The notes under the pieces: model-generated
Told to the model about the DNA's origin: nothing
Database searches by the model: none
What the model saw: the letters and a program-made list of their open reading frames with translations, nothing else
Made by a program: the position numbers and the translations under genes
Origin: an uncultured Brachyspira sp.
GTDB taxonomy: Bacteria; Spirochaetota; Brachyspiria; Brachyspirales; Brachyspiraceae
Assembly: GCF_910578695.1 (NCBI RefSeq)
Contig: NZ_CAJTQJ010000011.1
Location: forward strand, 1-59,332
Direction: 5' to 3'
Length of the DNA: 59,332 bases
Shown here: positions 47,430 through 57,250 of the stretch, piece after piece
How the letters are laid out: every line of letters begins with the position of its first letter
Numbering within the stretch: the first letter of the stretch is position 1

Positions 47430-48476
47430 TTAAATATAATTAAATTTTCCATAAGTAATTTTTTTATGAAGATTAATAGCCTCTGAATCTGTAAGATGAG
47501 CAACATAATCTTTTACTAATTCTTCATCGCTGTTATAGGGGATATTTGCCTTTTTAAATAAAGTATCTTCCTCTATGATTTCTTTATGCTTTAATAAATA
47601 TTCAAATATTGTTGATATTATTCTATTAACCCTTTCAACATCTTCTAATATTGCTTTGCTCTCATAAACAGTTTTAAACATAAAAGCCCTTAAATTATTA
47701 ACAGCATTTAAAACTTTTTTATCAATATCAATTTCCATTTTTTCCATACTTGCTTCTATTACACCCATAATCATAGTATCAGCCCTCTCTCCATAAGTAG
47801 TTCCGAGAACATTAACAATATCTTTAGGTAAATCTTCATATTTAAGAAGTCCGTATCTAATAGCATCATCAACATCGTGATTGGCATAAGCTATAGTATC
47901 AGATATCCTTACTATCATACCTTCATTAGTAGCAGGTCCTGATGAGCTTGCTATAAGTTTTCCATTTTTTCCTTTTGTATGTTTTATAATGCCGTCTCTT
48001 ACTTCAAAACTTAAATTAAGTCCTTTGCCTTTTTCAAGATGTTCTACTACTCTTAAAGAATGCGAAGAATGATGAAAACCTTTAAAATATTTTGATATAG
48101 CCTTTTCTCCTGCATGTCCGAATGGAGAATGTCCTAAATCATGCCCGAATGCAATAGCTTCTGTTAAATCTTCATTTAGTCTCAATGCCCTTGCTATGCT
48201 TCTTGCTATTTGCATAACTTCAAGTGTATGTGTAAGTCTTGTTCTGAAATCTCCTACGGAAAGCATTATAACCTGAGCCTTATCTTTTAATCTTCTAAAA
48301 TATTCGCTATGTACTATTCTGTCTCTGTCTTGCATATATATTGTTCTTATATCATCTTTTTCTCTCGGATATGCTGTTCCTTTGCTGTCTGATGAAAATG
48401 CTGCGGCAGGGGATAAAAAACTTTTCTCTCTGGTTTCTATATCAAGTCTTATAGTTCTCAAAATATATTCCTTCAA
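47430..48476 (-). CDS. dgt: dGTP triphosphohydrolase (HD domain)
   Basis: Hydrolyses dNTPs, classically dGTP to deoxyguanosine and triphosphate, affecting nucleotide pools and DNA precursor balance. The 348-residue protein belongs to the shorter Dgt type 2 group. It opens with the family block YPREKDDIRTIYMQDRDRIVHSEYFRRLKDKAQV. The HD motif is assembled from TRLTHTLEVMQIAR and AFGHDLGHSPFGHAGE, with a later metal-binding Asp in RISDTIAYANHDVDDA. It is flanked by glmS on the same strand but separated by a terminator. Confidence 0.92.
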   Translation of the reverse strand: MKEYILRTIRLDIETREKSFLSPAAAFSSDSKGTAYPREKDDIRTIYMQDRDRIVHSEYFRRLKDKAQVIMLSVGDFRTRLTHTLEVMQIARSIARALRLNEDLTEAIAFGHDLGHSPFGHAGEKAISKYFKGFHHSSHSLRVVEHLEKGKGLNLSFEVRDGIIKHTKGKNGKLIASSSGPATNEGMIVRISDTIAYANHDVDDAIRYGLLKYEDLPKDIVNVLGTTYGERADTMIMGVIEASMEKMEIDIDKKVLNAVNNLRAFMFKTVYESKAILEDVERVNRIISTIFEYLLKHKEIIEEDTLFKKANIPYNSDEELVKDYVAHLTDSEAINLHKKITYGKFNYI

Positions 48477-48590
48477 TATAAAATTAAATACTTATAATAT
48501 AAAATTAAATATTTAAAAATTATGTTAATAATAAATCAATTAATAAAAAAATACAATTATAATAATTATTTATTAATATATTATATACAT

Positions 48591-48642
48591 AAAAAAATCC
48601 TGTATTTAAAAAATATTTTTTAATAAAATACAAGATTTTTTA
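48591..48642 (-). terminator. Intrinsic terminator after glmS
   Basis: On the minus strand AATCTTGTATTT (48637-48626) pairs with AAATACAGGATT (48607-48596) over 12 bases with one G-U pair, followed by a T-run (48597-48591). Confidence 0.8.
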
Positions 48643-48649
48643 TTTTATA

Positions 48650-50476
48650 TTATTCTACTGTAACACTTTTAGCTAAATTTCTAGGCTTATCAACATTACA
48701 TCCTCTAATTACAGATGTATGATAAGCTAATAATTGCAATGCTACTATAGAGACTATAGGCATAAACATATCTTCAACTTTAGGCAGATAAATTATTTTT
48801 TTGTATGAATCTTTATCTATATCAGCATCTTCTTTAGCAAAAAGTAAAACATCAGCACCCCTTGATATAACTTCTTTTGTATTACTTATCATCTTACTAA
48901 GTATCTTTTCCTGTATAGCTAATGCCACTACAGGAGTATTATCTACGATAAGAGATATAGCTCCGTGTTTAAGCTCTCCTCCTGCATAAGCCTCGCAATG
49001 AATATAGCTAATCTCTTTCATCTTTAAAGCTCCTTCCATAACTTGATAATAATCTAAATCTCTGCCTATAAAGAATATACTATTAACATCTTTATAATCT
49101 AAACATAAACTCTTTATTTCATCATTCATAGAAAGTACTTTATTTACAGAATCAATAGTATTAAGTAAATTTTTTATAAGTATTTTGATATAATCGTTAT
49201 CCTTAATATTTCTTGCAGATATTATTTTAAAAGCTATTAAATACATTATAGCCATTTGTACAGAATAAGCTTTTGTAGAAGCAACTGATATTTCAGGTCC
49301 TGCATAAGTATATATAACATAATCAGCATTTCTTGCTATTGAAGAACTATTTACATTTACTATAGCTAAAGTTTTGTATCCTTTTTCTTTAACTAAATTT
49401 AATGCCGCTAAAGTATCGGCAGTTTCTCCTGACTGAGATATGAATATTGAAAGAGTTTTTTCTGTCAGTATTGGATTTTTATATCTAAACTCAGAAGCTA
49501 TTTCGCATTCTACGGGTATTCTGCAATTATCTTCTATAAGTCTTTTTCCTATCATAGCAGCATGCATAGCAGTACCGCATCCTACTATATATACTCTGTC
49601 AAAAAATGTCCAAAAACTTTCATCTTCAATTCCGTCTCTTTCAAAATTAGGAAGCCCATGAACTATTCTAGGCTCTATAGTATCAAGAAGTGCTTTAGGC
49701 TGCTCATTAATTTCTTTAAGCATAAAATGATCATATCCGCATTTTTCAGCCTGCTCTATAGTCCAATTTGCTTCAAGTATTTCATAGTCTATTTTTTTCA
49801 AATTATTGTCATATATATTTATTTTATCCTTTTCTAAAACTACTATATTTCCGTCATCTATTAAAACATATTTATTTGTATATTTTAATATTGCAGGTAT
49901 ATCAGATGCTAAAAAATTTTCTCCTTTTCCCAAAGCAGCTATTAAAGGAGCTGATTTTCTAACGGCATATAATTTATTAATATCATCTTTGAAAATTATA
50001 GCGAATGCGTATGAACCTTCTATAATTTCTAAAGCCTTTTTTATTGCAGTTAAAGGATCTCCTTCGTATAATGAATCTATTAAATTGGCAGCAGCTTCAG
50101 TATCAGTTTCTGATAAAAATTTATATCCTTTTTTTATCAAATCATTTTTTATATCTTTATAGTTTTCTATAATACCATTATGTACAAGCGAAAGTCTTTC
50201 TGTAAAATGAGGATGAGCATTAATATCTGACGGTGCCCCGTGAGTTGCCCATCTTGTATGTCCTATTCCTATATTTGATATTATATTTTTTTCGTCTTTT
50301 AAAATATTCTTCAAATTTTCAAGTTTTCCTTCAGATTTGAATGTGATAATATCATTTTTAGAATCAACTATAGATATACCAGAAGAGTCATATCCCCTGT
50401 ACTCTAAAGAAGATAATCCATGCATTAATATATCCGAAGCATTATTATCGCCTATATATCCAACTATTCCGCACAT
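48650..50476 (-). CDS. glmS: Glucosamine-6-phosphate synthase (isomerizing)
   Basis: GlmS makes glucosamine 6-phosphate from fructose 6-phosphate and glutamine, the entry to peptidoglycan and glycan precursors. The mature N-terminal Cys2 (MCGIVGYIGD) is the glutaminase nucleophile, and RWATHGAPSD is the classical glutaminase loop. Two SIS domains follow: GCGTAMHAAMIG with SGETADTL, and GRDLDY with EAYAGGELKHG. The last residues KPRNLAKSVTVE are the conserved tail. Length 608 is normal. No glmS ribozyme-like leader is visible upstream, only AT-rich DNA. Confidence 0.97.
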   Translation of the reverse strand: MCGIVGYIGDNNASDILMHGLSSLEYRGYDSSGISIVDSKNDIITFKSEGKLENLKNILKDEKNIISNIGIGHTRWATHGAPSDINAHPHFTERLSLVHNGIIENYKDIKNDLIKKGYKFLSETDTEAAANLIDSLYEGDPLTAIKKALEIIEGSYAFAIIFKDDINKLYAVRKSAPLIAALGKGENFLASDIPAILKYTNKYVLIDDGNIVVLEKDKINIYDNNLKKIDYEILEANWTIEQAEKCGYDHFMLKEINEQPKALLDTIEPRIVHGLPNFERDGIEDESFWTFFDRVYIVGCGTAMHAAMIGKRLIEDNCRIPVECEIASEFRYKNPILTEKTLSIFISQSGETADTLAALNLVKEKGYKTLAIVNVNSSSIARNADYVIYTYAGPEISVASTKAYSVQMAIMYLIAFKIISARNIKDNDYIKILIKNLLNTIDSVNKVLSMNDEIKSLCLDYKDVNSIFFIGRDLDYYQVMEGALKMKEISYIHCEAYAGGELKHGAISLIVDNTPVVALAIQEKILSKMISNTKEVISRGADVLLFAKEDADIDKDSYKKIIYLPKVEDMFMPIVSIVALQLLAYHTSVIRGCNVDKPRNLAKSVTVE

Positions 50477-50575
50477 ATAAAAATCCTTAAAATTCTAGTT
50501 TTTTGATAATTATATATAATAAATAAAAAAAAATAAAAAGTCAATACTGTTTAGAGTAATATTTTAAACAAATAC

Positions 50576-50604
50576 TTTACAAAAAGACTTATTTAGTATA
50601 GAAT
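50576..50604 (+). promoter_or_regulatory. Promoter of the GH57 gene
   Basis: TTTACA (50576-50581) and TAGAAT (50599-50604) are 17 bases apart, giving a leader of about 58 bases to the ATG at 50669, with AGGG upstream of it. Confidence 0.6.
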
Positions 50605-50668
50605 TATGTTAATATTTATTATTACGAAATTGCTGAGTAATAAATTTCAAATTGAATAGGGTATTATC

Positions 50669-52789
50669 ATGAAAACTATTAATCTAATACTAGGAAATCA
50701 TAATCATCAGCCTGTAGGTAATTTTGACTTTGTATTTGAAAGTACATATCAAAAATCTTATAAACCATTTTTAGAAATATTAGAAAAGTATAAAGATATC
50801 AAATTTAATTTTCATTATACAGGATGTTTATTAGAATGGATTGAGAAAAATCATCCTGAACATATTTATACTTTAAAAAGACTTGCTGAAGAAAAAAGAA
50901 TAGAAATACAAAGCGGCGGTTTTTATGAACCTATAATGCCTTCAATACCTGATAAGGATAAAGATATACAAATAAAAAAATTAAATAGATATATAGAAGA
51001 TAAATTTAATATTACTCCTCAGGGTGCTTGGATTGCCGAGAGAGTTTGGGAGCCTTCATTAGTTAAAAATTTAGCTATGAATGGAATAAAATATATAATG
51101 CTTGATGACTCTCAGTTTTTGACTGCAGGGATAGATACTAAAAATATGTTCGGATATTTTATAACTGATAGTGAAAATTACAAATTAAATATATTTCCAA
51201 TATCTCAGGAGCTTCGTTATTTAGTACCTTTCAGAGAAGCTGAAAAGTCTATTGAATATTTGAAATCAATAGCAACAGAAGAAGGCGATAGGGTTGTGGT
51301 TCTTCATGATGACGGAGAAAAATACGGAGATTGGCCTGGAACACAAAAATGGGTTTATGAAGATAAATGGCTTGAAAAGTTTTTTGATGCTCTTACTAGA
51401 GAAAAAGATACAATCATTACTACTACATATAGTGAATATATGGAAAAATATTATCCTATATCAAAAATTTATATACCAACAGGTTCTTATGAAGAGATGC
51501 TTACTTGGGTGCTTCCTGCCAAAGTTCAAGATGAATTTCACATAAAACAAGAAGAATTAAAAAAATCTCAAGATAATGAGATTATAAGCAGATTTATGAG
51601 AGGAGGTTTTTGGAGAAATTTCTTCAGCAAATATTCTGAAAGTAATAGAATGAATAAAAGAATGATATTTGTTTCTAATATGATAGGAGAAATTACTGAA
51701 TCTAATTATAAAGAAAAGGAAAATGCTTTAGAATATTTACTTAAAGGACAATGTAACTGCCCTTATTGGCATGGTACATTTGGCGGGCTTTATCTCAATA
51801 ATTTAAGACATGCCACTTATTCAAATTTGATTAAGGCTGCTTCTATATCTTTGGAAAAAATTTACGGAAGAAAATATTTTTTAAGTCATAATTTAGATTT
51901 TGATATGGACGGCAGAGATGAGATTATGATTTCCTGTGAAAATTCGGGATTAATTTTCCATACTTTAAGCGGCTCTATAATAGAATGGGATTTGAAAAAA
52001 GAAAATCCTATAAATTTAATAGACTGTATTAAAAGAAGAGAGGAGGCTTATCATATAGCTGCTTTAAGAAATTCTAATAATAAAAATGATGATAATGAAC
52101 ATGTATCAATACATGAAATAGGTAAAAAAATTGATGATAATATAGCTAAATATTTGGTATTTGATAAAAATGAAAAAGTATTCGGTGTGGATCATTTCTT
52201 AAATAAAATGCCTTCTGCAGAGGAGTTTCAATTATTAAAATATGAAGAAAATGCTGACTTTTATAAATTACATTATGATAATGTAGAAAATCTTATTAAT
52301 AAAGATTATGCAACAGTATCTTATGAAAAAATTTCTAAAGTTAATGGAAAAGATATTCGTTTGATGAAAAGGTATATAGTAAATAATGACGGAAGTTTTC
52401 ATATTGAATCTATTATAGAAAATAAATCTAATGAGGATACAGAGTTTGTATATGCCCTAGAAAATAATATAACTTTACTTGCAGGGAATGAACCTGACAG
52501 ATATTATATAGGAGGCGATAAAAAAATATCTAATAATCTTTCATACTGCGGAGAATATAGCGGTACAGTTTTCGGTATGGCTGATGAGGGATATATAAAG
52601 GTTAAAATATTAATGGAAGCAAGCGAAGAAACTGAATTTTTATATATGCCTAATTTTACAATATCTGATGCTGTTGATAAACTTGAAATGAATTATCAGA
52701 ATTCTACTATAGTATGCTGCAGAAAAACATATTTAAAAGCTAATGAGAAAATAAAATATAAAATAAAAGTAATTGTTAAAGATATTTAA
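50669..52789 (+). CDS. GH57 4-alpha-glucanotransferase / alpha-amylase
   Basis: A 706-residue glycoside hydrolase family 57 enzyme acting on alpha-1,4-glucans. The N-terminal (beta/alpha)7 barrel holds the conserved regions HNHQPVGNF, GGFYEPIMP, the nucleophile Glu124 in AERVWEP, and the acid Asp214/215 in LHDDGEKYGDWPG. These positions match the Thermococcus litoralis 4-alpha-glucanotransferase layout. The C-terminal half is the central and C-terminal DUF1925/DUF1926 beta domains (from about 300). It may handle glycogen turnover. No signal peptide is seen, so it is cytoplasmic. It is followed at 18 bases by a BioD-like gene. Confidence 0.9.
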   Translation: MKTINLILGNHNHQPVGNFDFVFESTYQKSYKPFLEILEKYKDIKFNFHYTGCLLEWIEKNHPEHIYTLKRLAEEKRIEIQSGGFYEPIMPSIPDKDKDIQIKKLNRYIEDKFNITPQGAWIAERVWEPSLVKNLAMNGIKYIMLDDSQFLTAGIDTKNMFGYFITDSENYKLNIFPISQELRYLVPFREAEKSIEYLKSIATEEGDRVVVLHDDGEKYGDWPGTQKWVYEDKWLEKFFDALTREKDTIITTTYSEYMEKYYPISKIYIPTGSYEEMLTWVLPAKVQDEFHIKQEELKKSQDNEIISRFMRGGFWRNFFSKYSESNRMNKRMIFVSNMIGEITESNYKEKENALEYLLKGQCNCPYWHGTFGGLYLNNLRHATYSNLIKAASISLEKIYGRKYFLSHNLDFDMDGRDEIMISCENSGLIFHTLSGSIIEWDLKKENPINLIDCIKRREEAYHIAALRNSNNKNDDNEHVSIHEIGKKIDDNIAKYLVFDKNEKVFGVDHFLNKMPSAEEFQLLKYEENADFYKLHYDNVENLINKDYATVSYEKISKVNGKDIRLMKRYIVNNDGSFHIESIIENKSNEDTEFVYALENNITLLAGNEPDRYYIGGDKKISNNLSYCGEYSGTVFGMADEGYIKVKILMEASEETEFLYMPNFTISDAVDKLEMNYQNSTIVCCRKTYLKANEKIKYKIKVIVKDI

Positions 52790-52807
52790 ATTTTAAGGGT
52801 AATTTTG

Positions 52808-53473
52808 ATGAAACTATTTTGTATTATATCTGATAAGATTGGTGCAGGTAAAACATATATTTCTTCTCATATAGCATCATCTTTAAAAATGCTCAATAAA
52901 ACAGTATGTTACTACAAGCCTTTTGTTATGGGAGTACGAGGTAATAAATTGTTTGACTGCGAATATGTAAAGAATAAAACTGCTCTAAAAGCTTCAGAAA
53001 TATTTGTTTCTTATGCCTCTAACGGCAATATATCGCCTTTTCATAGTATCAATACAAAAATAGATGAAAGGGATATTACAGATTTAATATATGAAAATAA
53101 AGATATTTATGATTATATGGTGTTTGAATCATTATCTTTATATACTCCTATAAAAGAAAATTATAATTTTATGGATCTGATATTAGATATAGAAAAAGAA
53201 AATGAGATTCATATAATACCTATTGTAGAATATGATTCTAATATTATACATTCAGCTTTAGAGCAGACTGAATTATTTCATACCAGAGGCTTTAAAATAC
53301 CTTTTATCATAATAAATATAAAAAAAGATTTATTTATTTCAAATAATGTTATCAATTATATTAGAAGTCAGGTAGAACCTATAAAAGTTTATATGACAGA
53401 ATTTGATAATGAAGCAGAAAATAAAAAAATAGAATATATTAAATATCCTGAAATTATTAAAGAATTATTTTAA
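52808..53473 (+). CDS. BioD-like P-loop protein
   Basis: A 221-residue P-loop protein in the dethiobiotin synthetase/CobQ-like fold. Walker A is SDKIGAGKTY near residue 9, and a substrate-binding YYKPF follows. In true BioD a second motif EGAGG helps bind substrate; here the equivalent reads FESLS, so biotin synthesis is doubtful. No bioA, bioB or bioF is nearby. I chose the ATG at 52808 since AAGGG lies eight bases upstream. It follows the GH57 gene closely and its end overlaps the convergent aroK by 17 bases. The real substrate is unknown. Confidence 0.65.
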   Translation: MKLFCIISDKIGAGKTYISSHIASSLKMLNKTVCYYKPFVMGVRGNKLFDCEYVKNKTALKASEIFVSYASNGNISPFHSINTKIDERDITDLIYENKDIYDYMVFESLSLYTPIKENYNFMDLILDIEKENEIHIIPIVEYDSNIIHSALEQTELFHTRGFKIPFIIINIKKDLFISNNVINYIRSQVEPIKVYMTEFDNEAENKKIEYIKYPEIIKELF

Positions 53474-53975
53474 TATATTCATAAAATTTCATAAAAGTAT
53501 TATCTATATTATCTTCCCAAGTATTATGCGTAAATATAATATGTGCTGTTTCTCTGTATAAATCATCTCTTTGTTTGGAAAGTTCAAGCAGTTTATTTTT
53601 ATTTTTTGCCAATAATGGTCTTTCTTCAGCATTTATATTCTTGAGTATAATATCAGGATTTCTATCTATAAAAACGGATACTCCTTTACATTTCATAATT
53701 TTTCTATTTTTTTCTGCCAATACTATACCTCCTCCCGTAGATATAACAGCATTATTAAAATTACTTAATTCTTCCAATACTTCGCTTTCGATATTTCTAA
53801 AATAATTCTCTCCGTTATCCGCAAAAATATTTGTTATATTTTTATTTTCTTTTTTTTCTATATAGGAATCCGTATCATACAAACTATAATTTAACTTTTC
53901 AGCAAGCATTTTTGATAAAGCAGTTTTTCCGCAGCCTGGAAGCCCTATTAAGAATATAGTTTTATTATTCATCAT
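53457..53975 (-). CDS. aroK: Shikimate kinase
   Basis: Shikimate kinase phosphorylates shikimate in the chorismate pathway. The 172-residue protein has Walker A GLPGCGKTALSK, the shikimate-binding Asp pair in LYDTDSYIE, the second motif FRNIESEVL, and ISTGGGIVL. The lid region RPLLA is present. Its start overlaps the end of the chorismate mutase/prephenate dehydratase gene by 11 bases, so the two are coupled in an aromatic amino acid operon. Its end overlaps the convergent BioD-like gene. Confidence 0.93.
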   Translation of the reverse strand: MMNNKTIFLIGLPGCGKTALSKMLAEKLNYSLYDTDSYIEKKENKNITNIFADNGENYFRNIESEVLEELSNFNNAVISTGGGIVLAEKNRKIMKCKGVSVFIDRNPDIILKNINAEERPLLAKNKNKLLELSKQRDDLYRETAHIIFTHNTWEDNIDNTFMKFYEYIKIIL

Positions 53976-55098
53976 AAATTCCTAAAATAATTAAATTCTC
54001 AGTACTTTTTTCAAACTCTTCAAATTCTTTTTTATATCTGTCAAAATCGCCTGTCATATCAACATAAAAATAATACTGCCATTTTCTTTCAGTATGAGGG
54101 CGGCTAACTATAGAAACCAAATTAAAATTTTTTAATTTATTTAAAGAATATGCCAAACTTCCATTTTTATGCGGAAGCAGAAATCTTATAGTCATTTTAT
54201 TACCGTTTTTTAAAGCATTATCATAATTCGCTACTATAATAAATCTGGTAGTATTTCCATTTATATTTTCAATATTTTCTTCCAGCATTTCTAAATCATA
54301 AAATTTATAAGCATTTTTATTTGAAATAGATGCCGTATTTTTATCATCGCTATTTGAAACTATAAAAGCAGCTTCGGCAGTATTTGATGCTGTAATAGTT
54401 TCAAAATTATTTGCTTTTATAAAATTAGAGCATTGCTTCAAAGCCTGATGATGAGATATAACCTTTTTAATATCTTTTATACAGGTATTTTTTTTTGCCA
54501 TAAGTCCGTATTCTATAGGCAGATAAATTTCCCCTACTATTTTGCAGTTATAATCAGCAAGTATATCCAAAACCTCATTAACCATACCAGTGGAAGAATT
54601 TTCTAAAGGCAGAACTCCGTAATAACTCTCCCCATTTCTTATACTTTCAAGTACATCATCAAAATTTTCTTTTTTTATAAGATTGGCATTTTCTCCGAAG
54701 AATTTTAATGCAGCTTCATATCCGTTTCCGCCCTCTCTTCCTTGATAAACTATTTTTTCATTATATTTTATATTCTCTTTATTATTATTTTTTTTATTAT
54801 TATTGTTTTTATTGTCATCGCTTTTGTCAATTAAATATTTCTGCAGCTGTTTTGAAGTGTACATTATCTCGCTGTAAATAGTTGTAATTAATCCTGATAA
54901 TTCTTTATTTTCAAGTAATTTTATTTTATTTTGTATAACTTCTTTTTCTCTTTTAGGATCAAATATTTGAGCATTGTATTTCTTTTTTGTTTCTCCCACT
55001 TTTATGCTTATTTTCATTCTTTCATCTATTAAATTTACTATTTTTTTATCTATTTTGTCAATTTCTTTTCTTAATTCCTGCAGTTCTTCAGCGAGCAT
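53965..55098 (-). CDS. pheA: Chorismate mutase/prephenate dehydratase (P-protein)
   Basis: A bifunctional phenylalanine-biosynthesis enzyme. Residues 1 to about 88 are an AroQ-type chorismate mutase (LRKEIDKIDKKIVNLIDERM). An Asn/Lys-rich, low-complexity linker (about 93-113) follows. The prephenate dehydratase domain (about 118-290) has YQGREGGNGYEAA, LPLENSSTGMV, SHHQALKQC and the catalytic TRF triad in GNTTRF. A C-terminal ACT domain (about 300-377) provides phenylalanine feedback sensing, with GSLAYSL and SRP in place of the usual GALV and ESRP. Coupled to aroK. Confidence 0.94.
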   Translation of the reverse strand: MLAEELQELRKEIDKIDKKIVNLIDERMKISIKVGETKKKYNAQIFDPKREKEVIQNKIKLLENKELSGLITTIYSEIMYTSKQLQKYLIDKSDDNKNNNNKKNNNKENIKYNEKIVYQGREGGNGYEAALKFFGENANLIKKENFDDVLESIRNGESYYGVLPLENSSTGMVNEVLDILADYNCKIVGEIYLPIEYGLMAKKNTCIKDIKKVISHHQALKQCSNFIKANNFETITASNTAEAAFIVSNSDDKNTASISNKNAYKFYDLEMLEENIENINGNTTRFIIVANYDNALKNGNKMTIRFLLPHKNGSLAYSLNKLKNFNLVSIVSRPHTERKWQYYFYVDMTGDFDRYKKEFEEFEKSTENLIILGIYDE

Positions 55099-55282
55099 AA
55101 TAATTCCTTTTTTTTAAATTAATATTTTTTTATTATTGCAATTAATATCATACTAATAATAATTAACATTATACTAAATAGATTTCAAATTGTAAAGAAT
55201 TTTATTTTGATAAGTTATATAAGCTCTAAATTTAATAAAAATTATCACTTCTATATTATGTTATTTAGTATGTGACAGAATT

Positions 55283-57118
55283 TTAAATATTTTTTATATT
55301 GAATTGTTTTTTTATAATTTCCTGATGCTCTAAAGATGTATAGCCTAAAAGCTCAAAAAATAATTTGCTTGGAAAAACTGAATATTCAATATATTTATGA
55401 TAAGGACGAACTAATTTATAATATTTTTCATCTAATAATTTTGAACGCCCTAATGTCAGCAAAAATACTCCGACATATTCTCCATTTAATTTATCATCAT
55501 AATCATAATCATCTTCAAAATCATTTACTTTTATTAATGTTTCATTCAAATAATTAAATATTTCATTTTTATAATTTTCTATATTAATAGATAGGCAGTC
55601 AGCTATAGAAGATAAAAGAATGCTGTTATTTTCATTTAATATTTTTTTATCATCAAAACTTCTGTATATATTTAAAGTATTTTCTATTATTTCTCTATTA
55701 ATAATATTTTGTATAGGAATAATAGTATTTTTTATAGGAGCATATATTTCAAATAATAATTTCATTGCATCTACATTATTATTAATAAGAATATTTGTAA
55801 TAGTTTTTTCATCTTTTTTTATAAGTGATTCTTCTATCATATACCATAAAGGTTTTGAATCAATTATTCTGCATAGAATTTTATTTTTTATATAATCATC
55901 ATCTATAAGTCTTTTTGCAGCTTCAATATTTAAAGGCATATTAATAGCTTCTATATGATAACTTCCAAGCAAATTAGGAGCTTTATCAACTATTTTTTTT
56001 AATACTCTTTTTTGTATATCATTCAAATTATGGTTTACTAATTCTTCTTTTTTATCTTTATATGGAAAAACTCTTATAACAGCTTCTATCAATATATCAT
56101 TATTATTAACATCATCTTCAATATTAGTATTTGTTTTGATGTCTTCAATGCTTAATAATGTTTCAATATCGCTGGAATATATCCAAGCATATTTTGCAAT
56201 ATTAGAAAAATTATCGTCCCATACCCAATCAACACCTGAACAATTATTTTCAGCTATGTATAAAAGTAAATCTGAAATATCTTTATTAAATATTCCTGTA
56301 TAAGCTAAACAAATTGCAGCAGAGGCTCTTACTAAAAGAGATTTGCTGCTGTTCATAATATTATAAACTTCTTCAATATGTTTATTAACTTTTAATTTTT
56401 TTATGTTATTAATATCGCTAATATTTGGATATTCTTTATAATAGTACTTATTAGAAATTTTATAATTATGCTTTGCAGATGTAAAACCTTGTATTAATAA
56501 AGTTGAAGCCTGACGGATATAAGCATTATTTTTATTTCCGTTTTCTAATTTTAAACATTCATCATAAGAAAAATTTAATATTTCATCTAAAGAGTTTGAA
56601 ATAAAGCATAATAATCTCATAGCCTCAAGTGAATTGCTTTTATTATAATAATCAAGTATTTCATTTTTATATTTTTTAACAGTACCATAATATTTAGTTT
56701 TATAAAAGAATGGTGTATTTATAAAATGACTTTCCCCTAATGCTATTCTTGCAAGAAATATACATCCCCATTCTGAAGCATTATTATTAAGCTTAAGTAA
56801 ATCAGCCAAATAAGGAACAGCCATTTTTGAAGATTTATAAACACTTCCTTGATGAGTAGCAGCAGAGTAAAGTCCGTACACTCCGAAATTAACATCATTA
56901 TCATCATCGCTTGTTAGAGCTTCTATATAATAAGGTGTTAAATCTGCTTTGCCATAAGCATCATAAACATTGCCCCATTTTTCATCATAAAGTCCTTGAG
57001 GAACATATCTATTTTTTCCTGTTAATGGAGGACGTTCTTTTTTATCAGCTTGAAATTTATAATTTTTATCAGTATTTATATAATAATTATCCCATTTTGG
57101 AAGTGATTTTATATTCAT
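55283..57118 (-). CDS. HEAT-like repeat protein, possible immunity protein
   Basis: A 611-residue largely helical protein without a signal peptide. A short N-terminal part (KWDNYYINTDKNYKFQ) is followed by repeated helical pairs, with an N-terminal block reading YSAATHQGSVYKSS then AVPYLADLLKL. That HQG-x-VY...VPxL pattern is one I associate with bacterial HEAT-repeat proteins, often found near toxins. Later repeats include LVRASAAICLAYTG. No catalytic motif is seen and no cognate toxin is adjacent on this strand, though a Fic gene lies 1.4 kb away. Function is unassigned; the immunity suggestion is inference. Confidence 0.6.
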   Translation of the reverse strand: MNIKSLPKWDNYYINTDKNYKFQADKKERPPLTGKNRYVPQGLYDEKWGNVYDAYGKADLTPYYIEALTSDDDNDVNFGVYGLYSAATHQGSVYKSSKMAVPYLADLLKLNNNASEWGCIFLARIALGESHFINTPFFYKTKYYGTVKKYKNEILDYYNKSNSLEAMRLLCFISNSLDEILNFSYDECLKLENGNKNNAYIRQASTLLIQGFTSAKHNYKISNKYYYKEYPNISDINNIKKLKVNKHIEEVYNIMNSSKSLLVRASAAICLAYTGIFNKDISDLLLYIAENNCSGVDWVWDDNFSNIAKYAWIYSSDIETLLSIEDIKTNTNIEDDVNNNDILIEAVIRVFPYKDKKEELVNHNLNDIQKRVLKKIVDKAPNLLGSYHIEAINMPLNIEAAKRLIDDDYIKNKILCRIIDSKPLWYMIEESLIKKDEKTITNILINNNVDAMKLLFEIYAPIKNTIIPIQNIINREIIENTLNIYRSFDDKKILNENNSILLSSIADCLSINIENYKNEIFNYLNETLIKVNDFEDDYDYDDKLNGEYVGVFLLTLGRSKLLDEKYYKLVRPYHKYIEYSVFPSKLFFELLGYTSLEHQEIIKKQFNIKNI

Positions 57119-57250
57119 AATAATTTATGCTCCTTATAAAATTTCATCGCTGCCTTAAATTTTTTATTCGCATTAAATCATTAAACTCAATTAAATCATT
57201 ATAATACATTAAAATTATAATTCAATCAATACTGTCATCAGGTTTTAAAT

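Noticed and set aside
52808..53473. Calling the BioD-like gene bioD
   Set aside because: The EGAGG motif is missing and no other biotin genes are present.
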